Below, one piece after another: positions 57,542-64,000 of a DNA stretch of 64,000 nt. Under the pieces are notes generated by a model that was given only the letters and a program-made list of their open reading frames with translations, was not told where the DNA came from and ran no database searches. This DNA comes from UBA1550 sp049294435 (GTDB taxonomy: Bacteria > Patescibacteriota > Minisyncoccia > Phycocordibacterales > UBA1550), in the NCBI GenBank assembly GCA_049294435.1, contig JBAQCU010000020.1, positions 1 through 64,000 of the forward strand, in the 5' to 3' direction. The stretch's first letter is position 1. Every line of letters starts with the position of its first letter. Position numbers and translations under genes: made by a program.

Positions 57542-59206
57542 TTACCCTTTCGCCTCAAGCTCAACATAAAAGCTTGAGCCATGACCTTCCCCTTTAGACT
57601 CAGCCCAAATTCGTCCTTCGTGTTTCTTAATCACTTCTTTCGCCACATAAAGACCTAGGCCAGTTCCTTCTGTATATACTTTGTTTACACCCTCACCACG
57701 ACTAAACTTTTTAAAAATTTTTTCAAGCGTCATTGAGTTCATCCCAATACCTGTGTCTGATAAACTAAAAATAATTTTTTTTCTGTCTGAACTTTTGGAT
57801 AAGAGTAAGGATATTTCTCCATTTGGTGTGTATTTTATAGAATTATCTATGAGATTTGAAATAACTTGTCGCAATTTTCCACTATCTCCCACAGTAATAA
57901 ACTGCTCATTACCCGAAACGCCATCATCTATCATCACGTTAAAGACCAAACGTGCATGGAGAGCATTCTGCTCCATATCACTCGCGATGTCTGTGACTAG
58001 TTTTTTCATATCCACGTCGACAAATTTATAATTCATATCACCGCTTTCTATGCGTGAAATATCCATAAAATCAGAAATCACAACAACGAGATGTCCGCTT
58101 GAAACAGATATCTTTTCAAGCGCATCCATCACGGGATGAGAAAGCGGGCCAAAAGAACCCTCGATGAGCATTGATGCATAACCTTTAATAACGGTAAGCG
58201 GGTCACGCAAGTGGTGCGCCGCAATGGAGAGAAATTCTGATTTTTTCTTATCAAGGAGCTTCAAACGCTTTGATATTGCATCAAGATTATGAGAAAGACG
58301 TATAATCCTCTCTTCAGACTCTATCTCGCGCTTCACGCTTCTTGCTAAAAATGAACTGGACAAAATGATTAATAACGTGATTACTGTTCTAATAAACAAA
58401 TCGTAGATAGAATTCGCGAAAAAGAGCTCGGTTATAAGAACAAGCGCAATAATAGAGATGAGCAACTCAATAGTAATAATTTTAATGTTAAAAGAATTGT
58501 ACTTTATGAGAATAAATGAAGTTGCAAAAATAAGCAGGCTTACAGAAAAGTGTCCAATCCAAAACATACCATGCTGTCCAACAGTAAAAATCGGAGGCAT
58601 GAATGACATTACCATCGTTATTGCGCAGACAAAACCAACCACTGTAAGCATCTCGAAAATTGCAGTTTTAAGAATCCCGACACTTTCTTGATATTTTTTA
58701 ACAAGCAAGAAAATAGCTGCTACAAGATACGTAAAAATATAAAAAATGTATATCAGGAATCCTTTACCTAAAACCATGCCATCAAGAGCTCCAGTGGGGG
58801 CCTCCTGATAACTGACAATGAATGATGGGTACCAGTACAAAATACCGACTATTGCAAAATAGGGTACGAAAAAAGCAACAAATTTTTGAAACGAAATCTC
58901 ACTATTTTCAATCGAAAATACATGCAAAAATATAAATAAAAATGGAGGCACGATGGCGGCGACTGCGTAGAGTGCCACGATTCCCATATAAACGCCAGAT
59001 ATACTGAACGAGCCATCTAAAATAGCATAAACAAAACTACTCAAAAGATTTATAATCGCTAAAAAAAAGAAAATTCTGCTGTTGCGTTTTGCAAGATCCT
59101 GCCAAAATATAACCCACGAGAGTACCACGATAAAAAGATTCCATATCACGAGTACGCACATCTCAATGGAAAGGTTACTGATAATATCAAGTAATGCTAC
59201 TGGCAT
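57542..59206 (-). CDS. sensor histidine kinase with 7TM sensor region
   Basis: A 554-residue kinase. Seven or more transmembrane helices fill the first about 265 residues, followed by a short linker helix, HisKA (SIAAHHLRDPLTVIKGYAS, where the phospho-His is in HHLRDPL instead of the usual HELRTP) and HATPase_c: N box LIDNSIKYTPNG, G1 DTGIGMN, G2 EGTGLGLYVAKEV. It probably senses a membrane signal; no response regulator is adjacent. TATAAT lies 6 nt before the ATG. Confidence 0.93.
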   Translation of the reverse strand: MPVALLDIISNLSIEMCVLVIWNLFIVVLSWVIFWQDLAKRNSRIFFFLAIINLLSSFVYAILDGSFSISGVYMGIVALYAVAAIVPPFLFIFLHVFSIENSEISFQKFVAFFVPYFAIVGILYWYPSFIVSYQEAPTGALDGMVLGKGFLIYIFYIFTYLVAAIFLLVKKYQESVGILKTAIFEMLTVVGFVCAITMVMSFMPPIFTVGQHGMFWIGHFSVSLLIFATSFILIKYNSFNIKIITIELLISIIALVLITELFFANSIYDLFIRTVITLLIILSSSFLARSVKREIESEERIIRLSHNLDAISKRLKLLDKKKSEFLSIAAHHLRDPLTVIKGYASMLIEGSFGPLSHPVMDALEKISVSSGHLVVVISDFMDISRIESGDMNYKFVDVDMKKLVTDIASDMEQNALHARLVFNVMIDDGVSGNEQFITVGDSGKLRQVISNLIDNSIKYTPNGEISLLLSKSSDRKKIIFSLSDTGIGMNSMTLEKIFKKFSRGEGVNKVYTEGTGLGLYVAKEVIKKHEGRIWAESKGEGHGSSFYVELEAKG

Positions 59207-59360
59207 AATTCAATTATACCATACCAATCGCAAAAATTACCCACGATTTTGTTGAAAACTACTGCAGAGTTCTTTTTTCTTTCAACTCCAAATATACTGA
59301 CTCCGAATTTGTGTCTTCGCACCTTTAGTATAAATTTTGATAAATTCACACTGCTTGCTA

Positions 59361-59544
59361 ATACCATCCCCAATTAACCTATGTACAATAATCCAAAAAT
59401 TTTGGCTGCGACTTCGAATCAGCTGATTCGTGGCTCGGCCATAAAAGAAAATCCTTTGAAATATCCCGATATTCCTCATATTTTTCTCTTCGTCTCGCTC
59501 AAAATTTTGGAATTCTTTGCACAAGAGTTAATTGGGGATGGTAT
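59361..59544. repeat. 184-bp MITE-like palindromic element (family A, copy 2)
   Basis: Perfect 17-bp terminal repeats ATACCATCCCCAATTAA (59361-59377) and TTAATTGGGGATGGTAT (59528-59544). The interior shares GGCTGC, CTCTTCGT, CGCTC and ATTTTGG with copy 1 at 10631-10786. It includes the 16-bp palindrome CGAATCAGCTGATTCG, which recurs with flanks inside the MacA-like gene. It fills most of the 365-nt gap between the two histidine kinase genes; the rest holds nothing recognisable. Confidence 0.88.
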
Positions 59545-59571
59545 AACATTCTTTGCTATACACCAAACACT

Positions 59572-61260
59572 TTATTGGCTTTCTGGTTCTCTCATCTTCG
59601 GCATCTCCACTGTCACTATCGTGCCTTTGCCTAAACCTGCTGATTCAATGCGAAGTGTCCCGTGGTGCGCATCAATAATTTGTTGAGCGATGTACAAACC
59701 GATACCAGGCGTTCTTTTTTCCATCATTGTCGATTCTTCTTCCTCTCTCTTATTCTGCCCTCCCTCCTGTGGCATATGCTTCTCATTAAGTGCCGAATGT
59801 CCGCCTTCCTTCACTTTTAGATTAAATCTTTCAAAAATTGACGTTATCTGCTCCTGCTTCATTCCAATCCCTGTGTCAGAAACAGTGAGACGAACTTTTT
59901 TTGTTAAGCTGTCATCTGCAACAGTTACTCGCACACTACCCGACGCAGTAGTATATTTGATAGCATTTTCCAATATATGCTTCACTATTTGTTTAACTTT
60001 TTTCTCATCAATATAGGCAAGGAATTCTTTATCGCCTGTGGCAGTAAATGATACATCAACTTTTGCTTCAGCCACCTCATCCTTTAATTCTGTAATTGTA
60101 CTTTCCACAAGATTTTTGAAATTTGTCATCTCAAAATTAAGCATTGTTCTCCCTTGTTCAATACGAGAAATCGTAAGAAGATCCTCTACTAGCGCGATAA
60201 TCTTTTGACTAGATTTATAGAGCTTTCCCATGGCATCTCGAGCAGAATCATTAATATGTCCAAAAGTTCCTTCAAGGATCATGGACGCATAGCCTTTAAT
60301 GACTGTAAGAGGCGCGCGTAGCTGGTGCGAAGCAATAGACATGAACTCCGTCTTCTGCTCTTCAAGTACTCGTAATTTCTCATTCGCTACCTCCATTTCC
60401 TTCAATAACCCAAAAATTCGTTCTCTGTTACTGATATCCTTGTAAATGCCACGAAGAAGCACTACGCTAAAGATAAAAATGAGTAAAGCCATTAATACGT
60501 TCAACATAAAATCCGTTTTTAAATACGAGGTAAATACATTAATAAACAAAAACAAGTTTAGCAACAAAACCGCTAATTCAACGAGAATAACTTTTATATC
60601 GAAAAGCTGGTGTTTGAATATAGCATATGAAATAATCAGTGGATAAAGAAACACCGTCAAATTCATATACGGATAAATATCAAAACCGTATACTGGGAGA
60701 AAATTAAAAGCTCCACCCGCAAAACTTACCGCCATACCAAAGAAGAAAAATTTAATCTTTTCTTTAATCAATCTATCTTTACTTTCTTTAAATCCTAGCC
60801 ATAAAAGGAAATGACTGTATCCTGTTAGGCCAAAAAACATTATGGTAAATAGTGGGTAAAAAGGACCTGGTGGCGAATCATAATAAAACTGCCCAAAAAC
60901 AAAACGCATGTTGTCAATAAAGAGACCATCAGTAAAATTTGTTATCAAAAGTAACACGGAAACGGCATATAAAAATATCAAAATTTCTGTTTTCTTTTTT
61001 TCCAAAAACTCATATACAAAATGCAAAAAGAATACAGGTATTAAAATTGCTCCTATATGCGCAATTTTCCACCAAAATGATGCTGTTTCTGGCGATGTTG
61101 AACCTCCAACAAAATATATGCCCAGACCAAAAAGAAACACAGCAAAACAAAAAACAGCCCAAAGATAATGCAGTTTTTTCTTGCCAATAAATAACATCAG
61201 CAGAGTCATCAAACCACTCGTAACAGCAATCAAAAAACCTGATAAACTGTAAAAGTTCAT
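59572..61260 (-). CDS. sensor histidine kinase with 7TM sensor region
   Basis: A 562-residue kinase and paralogue of the downstream one. A HisKA_7TM-like sensor (SFWWKIAHIGAILIPVFFLH) with about eight helices, HisKA (SIASHQLRAPLTVIKGYASM, phospho-His in HQLRAPL) and HATPase_c: N box HILENAIKYTTASG, G1 DTGIGMK, G2 RTPGIGLYIAQQI. A polar insertion of about 35 residues (LNEKHMPQEGGQNKREEEES) lies between the F and G2 boxes. The ATG at 61260 is chosen at the first helix; no response regulator is nearby. Confidence 0.92.
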   Translation of the reverse strand: MNFYSLSGFLIAVTSGLMTLLMLFIGKKKLHYLWAVFCFAVFLFGLGIYFVGGSTSPETASFWWKIAHIGAILIPVFFLHFVYEFLEKKKTEILIFLYAVSVLLLITNFTDGLFIDNMRFVFGQFYYDSPPGPFYPLFTIMFFGLTGYSHFLLWLGFKESKDRLIKEKIKFFFFGMAVSFAGGAFNFLPVYGFDIYPYMNLTVFLYPLIISYAIFKHQLFDIKVILVELAVLLLNLFLFINVFTSYLKTDFMLNVLMALLIFIFSVVLLRGIYKDISNRERIFGLLKEMEVANEKLRVLEEQKTEFMSIASHQLRAPLTVIKGYASMILEGTFGHINDSARDAMGKLYKSSQKIIALVEDLLTISRIEQGRTMLNFEMTNFKNLVESTITELKDEVAEAKVDVSFTATGDKEFLAYIDEKKVKQIVKHILENAIKYTTASGSVRVTVADDSLTKKVRLTVSDTGIGMKQEQITSIFERFNLKVKEGGHSALNEKHMPQEGGQNKREEEESTMMEKRTPGIGLYIAQQIIDAHHGTLRIESAGLGKGTIVTVEMPKMREPESQ

Positions 61261-61347
61261 TCTTATGTTATATATTATAAATGAATTGCTGTCTACATCA
61301 TTAAACATTACCATTCAAAGTCTGACTGCTTGTCTGTGATATAAAAA

Positions 61348-61373
61348 ATGGACAGCACTGAGATGCTGTCCAT
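61348..61373 (-). terminator. intrinsic terminator of the SDR gene
   Basis: A 10-bp perfect stem (ATGGACAGCA / TGCTGTCCAT) with a 6-nt loop, followed on the minus strand by TTTTTTAT. Confidence 0.9.
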
Positions 61374-61386
61374 AAAATTAATGCTG

Positions 61387-62526
61387 TTATTTCTTCCCGA
61401 AGTTCGCGTACATTGCATAATCCAACATTAAGCACAACATCGCCTCATCAACATCTTTGTGAGGAATATACTTACATCCCAGTGTGTTGATAAGTTTATC
61501 ACATGTAAAAACGCTGCCGTGTTTAATGTACTGCTGGTAGATTTTAGTGTTTTCATTAATCCCAGTTTGAATCTTTGCCAGTAGCGGTTTTAATTCCATG
61601 ACACCGAACAAATCATATCTGACGCCAGAGATACCTAAATGTCTTAATGACATCTCTATAATTGATTTCACCTTCGGCGGGTTCTGATGAACCAAATGGT
61701 AAGTTTGACCACAGCTTGACATCTTAAGCAACTCAGACATCATTTGTGCAACCCAATCAACAGTGACCATATTCAGAACAGAAATAGAGGAACAATCAAT
61801 GAAAAGAGGAATATTCATCACACCTTTTTCATTAAAGGTTACTCCTTCATCCGTGCATTTCTGCTTATCTGCAAGCCACCGTCTGTTCCAGCTTTTGAGC
61901 ATCCGCCAAAATGGCATAAAGAATCCATAATAGCTGTGAAAGGTCAGTACCCTCCCATCAACCGAACTCCCAAGTACTGTCGGGAGTCTGTAAATAGTGA
62001 ATTCTCCGCCTTCCCATCCGTGCACCAATTTCTCGCTCTCAATTTTTGACAGCTCATAGGCGTTGAAAGATTTCTGGCCGATATCCAAATCAGTTTCGTG
62101 AAAAACAATAGCACTGCCAGAAATGTAAGCGGTACTTATGTAGTGAAAACTCTTAACATCAAGAACACTGGCCAACTCCAACATATTTTGAACTCCACCT
62201 ACATTGGTATGCCAAACATGATCAGCATCTTTTTCTTCAAAACTAATTGCAGCGGCTCCGTGTAAAATTTTTCCAATCTTCCCACGCCAGAATTCACTGT
62301 CTGCGCGAGAAAGTCCACCAAATGGTAATGTAATATCACCATCAATAGCAATGTCCAGACCATCACGAATCGTCGGCAAAAGTTCAGCCAAGCGTGCTTG
62401 TGCATTTTTCCCGCTAGATGAACGGATTAAATACAAAATACGCCACCCCTCTTTTTGCAAAACCATTGCAAGCTCCGAGACAACCTGACCAGTTGCACCA
62501 GTCAACAAAACAGTTTTATCATTCAT
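61387..62526 (-). CDS. extended SDR / thioester-reductase-like NAD(P)-dependent protein
   Basis: A 379-residue Rossmann protein of the NAD-binding-4 type, related to the reductase domains that release thioesters as aldehydes. VLLTGATGQVVSELAMVLQ has the nucleotide loop with the third Gly replaced; HGAAAISF, FHYISTAYISGS and YELSKIESEKL (Tyr-x3-Lys) form the active site. No carrier protein or adenylation domain is nearby, so the substrate is open. AAGGAG lies 7 nt before the ATG. It is a single-gene unit with its own promoter and terminator. Confidence 0.8.
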   Translation of the reverse strand: MNDKTVLLTGATGQVVSELAMVLQKEGWRILYLIRSSSGKNAQARLAELLPTIRDGLDIAIDGDITLPFGGLSRADSEFWRGKIGKILHGAAAISFEEKDADHVWHTNVGGVQNMLELASVLDVKSFHYISTAYISGSAIVFHETDLDIGQKSFNAYELSKIESEKLVHGWEGGEFTIYRLPTVLGSSVDGRVLTFHSYYGFFMPFWRMLKSWNRRWLADKQKCTDEGVTFNEKGVMNIPLFIDCSSISVLNMVTVDWVAQMMSELLKMSSCGQTYHLVHQNPPKVKSIIEMSLRHLGISGVRYDLFGVMELKPLLAKIQTGINENTKIYQQYIKHGSVFTCDKLINTLGCKYIPHKDVDEAMLCLMLDYAMYANFGKK

Positions 62527-62581
62527 TTTGTTGCTCCTTATAGAGAATCAAAAAGATCATTACTTTCATTGTTCCTTTGAA

Positions 62582-62610
62582 AACATACATCAAAACACGT
62601 TGAAAGTCAA
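62582..62610 (-). promoter_or_regulatory. promoter TTGACT-N17-TATGTT of the SDR gene
   Basis: Minus strand: TTGACT (62610-62605), a 17-nt spacer, TATGTT (62587-62582), then a leader of about 50 nt ending in AAGGAG. Confidence 0.6.
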
Positions 62611-62620
62611 TGTGAAAATC

Positions 62621-62788
62621 CGTAACCCCTCACACCTACTTCTCAAAAATACAAAAAACAACGAGATTGTCGTCTTTGCGAGCGGGAGCGAAGCAATCCA
62701 GGAGCTAATCGTTAAACGCTGGATTTCTTCGCAAAGCTCGCAAAGACAAGGATTTTGGGCTAGTGTAGCAGGGGTGTGAGGGGTTACG
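62621..62788. repeat. nested palindromic element (family B outside, family C inside)
   Basis: Outer perfect 16-bp repeats CGTAACCCCTCACACC (62621-62636) and complement (62773-62788). Inside, GTCTTTGCGAG (62672-62682) pairs with CTCGCAAAGAC (62737-62747), with GAAGCAATCCAG as in the 3276-3355 repeat. It looks like a family C unit inserted into a family B unit. Confidence 0.8.
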
Positions 62789-62810
62789 AAAATCCAGCGT
62801 AGCATGCTAC

Positions 62811-63872
62811 TTATACTCCCTCTTTGCGAAGGTCTTCAATGAGTCTTTCGGCAGCGCGTGAAAGCTTTCCTGGAGTTTTAACTTCTAATTTTATTAAAAT
62901 ATCACCGCGATGTTTACCACTAAAAGGCACGCCCTTTTCACGCACGCGCAAAACCTCGCCTGACGAAACACCTTTTGGGATTTTTAATTTAATTTCTCCG
63001 TCGAGTGTCTGTACAGCATACTCGGCGCCAAGAATTGCATCAGTAAGTTTTACGGTGAGTTGCATAATGAGATTTGCCCCTTCGCGTTTAAAAACTTTGT
63101 GTTGGCCAACATGTACCCTGACATACAAATCTCCTGCCTTGCCATTCTGAATAGCCTCGCCGGCTCCTGCTAGGCGTACCTGCTCGCCATTTTGAATACC
63201 AGATGGAATGCGAATAGTAATTTGCTCTTCATTTCTCACAACGCCTGCGCCTTTGCACGGATGACATTTTTCTTCAGGAACTCTACCTAAACCATGACAC
63301 GTTGGACACTCACGCTCTTGCGCAAACGTGCCGAGAATAGTACGTACGGATTCCTGTGTGCGCCCTTTTCCTTTACACTGCGCGCATTCTTTTGTTCTTA
63401 TGCCGGGTTTTGAGCCACTACCATGACAAGTATCGCACGCGGATGTCTTTGTAATGCGTACCTTATGCTCCACACCAAACACAGCCTCTGAAAATGAGAT
63501 CTCTAAATCTACAGCAATATCTCGACCGCGACGCGCTTGTTCACGACGACCTCCACCAAAAAAATCTCCGAATATGTCGTTTAGGTCTACACCATCAAAT
63601 CCTTGTCCGCCTTGGAAACCTGAAAAACCAAAACCACCAGCCTGCCCTCCGCTAGCAAACCCCTGTTCTGGACCAGCTGAACCGTAGGTATCATACTGAG
63701 AACGTTTTTTCTCATCTGAAAGAATTTGGTACGCTTCACTTGCCTCTTTGAATTTTTTCTCATCTCCTCCTTTGTCTGGATGATGCTCGTGCGCAAGCTT
63801 GCGGAACGCTTTTTTAATTTCGTCCTGAGATGCGTCCTTTTCAACGCCGAGTGTTTTGTAGTAATCTTTCAT
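62811..63872 (-). CDS. dnaJ: chaperone protein DnaJ
   Basis: A 353-residue type I J protein. J domain (MKDYYKTLGVEKDAS, HPD in EHHPDKGGDE), a Gly/Phe-rich region (FGFSGFQGGQGFDGVDLNDI), four CxxCxGxG zinc repeats (CDTCHGSG, CAQCKGKG, CPTCHGLG, CHPCKGAG) and the C-terminal substrate-binding domain. It stimulates the DnaK ATPase and delivers substrates. The ATG at 63872 is the standard start; the next gene upstream ends about 90 nt away. Confidence 0.97.
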   Translation of the reverse strand: MKDYYKTLGVEKDASQDEIKKAFRKLAHEHHPDKGGDEKKFKEASEAYQILSDEKKRSQYDTYGSAGPEQGFASGGQAGGFGFSGFQGGQGFDGVDLNDIFGDFFGGGRREQARRGRDIAVDLEISFSEAVFGVEHKVRITKTSACDTCHGSGSKPGIRTKECAQCKGKGRTQESVRTILGTFAQERECPTCHGLGRVPEEKCHPCKGAGVVRNEEQITIRIPSGIQNGEQVRLAGAGEAIQNGKAGDLYVRVHVGQHKVFKREGANLIMQLTVKLTDAILGAEYAVQTLDGEIKLKIPKGVSSGEVLRVREKGVPFSGKHRGDILIKLEVKTPGKLSRAAERLIEDLRKEGV

Positions 63873-63886
63873 TAATCTTGGGACAT

Positions 63887-63972
63887 GTGACAATTAACAT
63901 TTGACATGTGACCGAACGCATCATGAATCATGAATTTTTAGTCAATTGTCAATGGTCAATTGTTAATTGTCC
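63887..63972. repeat. inverted, low-complexity spacer repeats (family E)
   Basis: GGACATGTGACAATTAAC near 63888 is inverted against GTTAATTGTCC at 63962-63972, with more TTGAC/GTCAA words between. The word set is the same as at 1545-1575 and 22605-22712. Confidence 0.55.
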
Positions 63973-64000
63973 TTCTTCTCCTCTCCTTCCTTGTACTCTG
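63963..64000 (-). CDS. C-terminal end of an upstream gene, possibly dnaK
   Basis: A minus-strand frame reaches the window edge and ends EYKEGEEKKDN then TAA at 63965-63963. A Glu/Lys-rich tail upstream of dnaJ would suit DnaK (or GrpE), but twelve codons are too few to identify it. Partial at its 5' end. Confidence 0.35.
   Translation of the reverse strand, partial: EYKEGEEKKDN

Noticed and set aside
1..64000. tRNA, rRNA, CRISPR array, IS transposase or prophage genes
   Set aside because: Looked for by eye on both strands and not found; a tRNA could still be missed without a covariance search.

Overview
The window looks like a stretch of chromosome from a Candidate Phyla Radiation (Patescibacteria) bacterium, most likely a Parcubacteria-type lineage. 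This is inferred from gene content and style. Genes are compact and tightly packed, there are no amino-acid or cofactor biosynthesis genes, and several housekeeping proteins are shortened (UvrC without its HhH end, AspRS without the GAD insertion, endonuclease III without a complete 4Fe-4S motif). There is a winged-helix/Cas2-fold regulator of the kind common in these genomes, and many unknown proteins with one transmembrane helix. TGA acts as a stop, so the code is standard. I saw no rRNA, tRNA, CRISPR array, prophage or transposase.

Layout. 1-6.4 kb: pseudouridine synthase, a GT4 glycosyltransferase, a GH57 glucan hydrolase, a stand-alone RNA polymerase alpha-CTD protein, and a PaaX/Cas2-like regulator between two related palindromes. 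6.5-11.4 kb: GH15 glucoamylase, ROK sugar kinase, malic enzyme, DHFR. 11.4-19.1 kb: tgt, then uvrB, uvrA and uvrC. 19.3-28.8 kb: YqeY, GGDEF, RmuC, a candidate minus-strand ncRNA, rplU, recR, dnaB, cysS, CorA, CtpA, rplI. 29-35 kb: an ECF sigma factor operon with a MacA/MacB-type exporter and two small anchored proteins. 35-39 kb: rpmA, PHP phosphoesterase, DEDD exonuclease, nth, MFS permease. 39-41 kb: two unknown proteins. 41-50.5 kb, minus strand: a wall/division/segregation block (M23 peptidase, gltX, murG, ftsW, mraY, D,D-carboxypeptidase, scpB, a shortened MazF-like protein, scpA). 50.9-54.9 kb: a very large secreted LCAT-like hydrolase split by a frameshift. 54.9-64 kb: aspS, trpS, two 7TM histidine kinases, an SDR/thioester-reductase-like protein, dnaJ and the end of another gene, perhaps dnaK.

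How genes work together. The GT4 enzyme, GH57, GH15, ROK kinase and malic enzyme form a plausible storage-glucan and fermentation module. UvrABC is complete and clustered. MraY, FtsW, MurG, the carboxypeptidase and the M23 peptidase cover late peptidoglycan synthesis and remodelling.

Expression signals fall into two classes. About twenty genes have a TATAAT-like box only 6-12 nt before the start codon and no Shine-Dalgarno sequence, which suggests leaderless or near-leaderless mRNAs. A minority (secreted protein at 3492, DHFR, GGDEF, 40366 protein, SDR at 61387) have a TTGACW-like -35 box, a 17-nt spacer, a longer leader, an AGGAG-type site and usually a terminator of their own.

The most unusual layer is repetitive DNA: at least five families of palindromic or terminal-inverted-repeat elements. 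Two of them also have pieces in frame inside genes (uvrA and the MacA-like gene), and uvrC carries an in-frame 39-bp tandem duplication.
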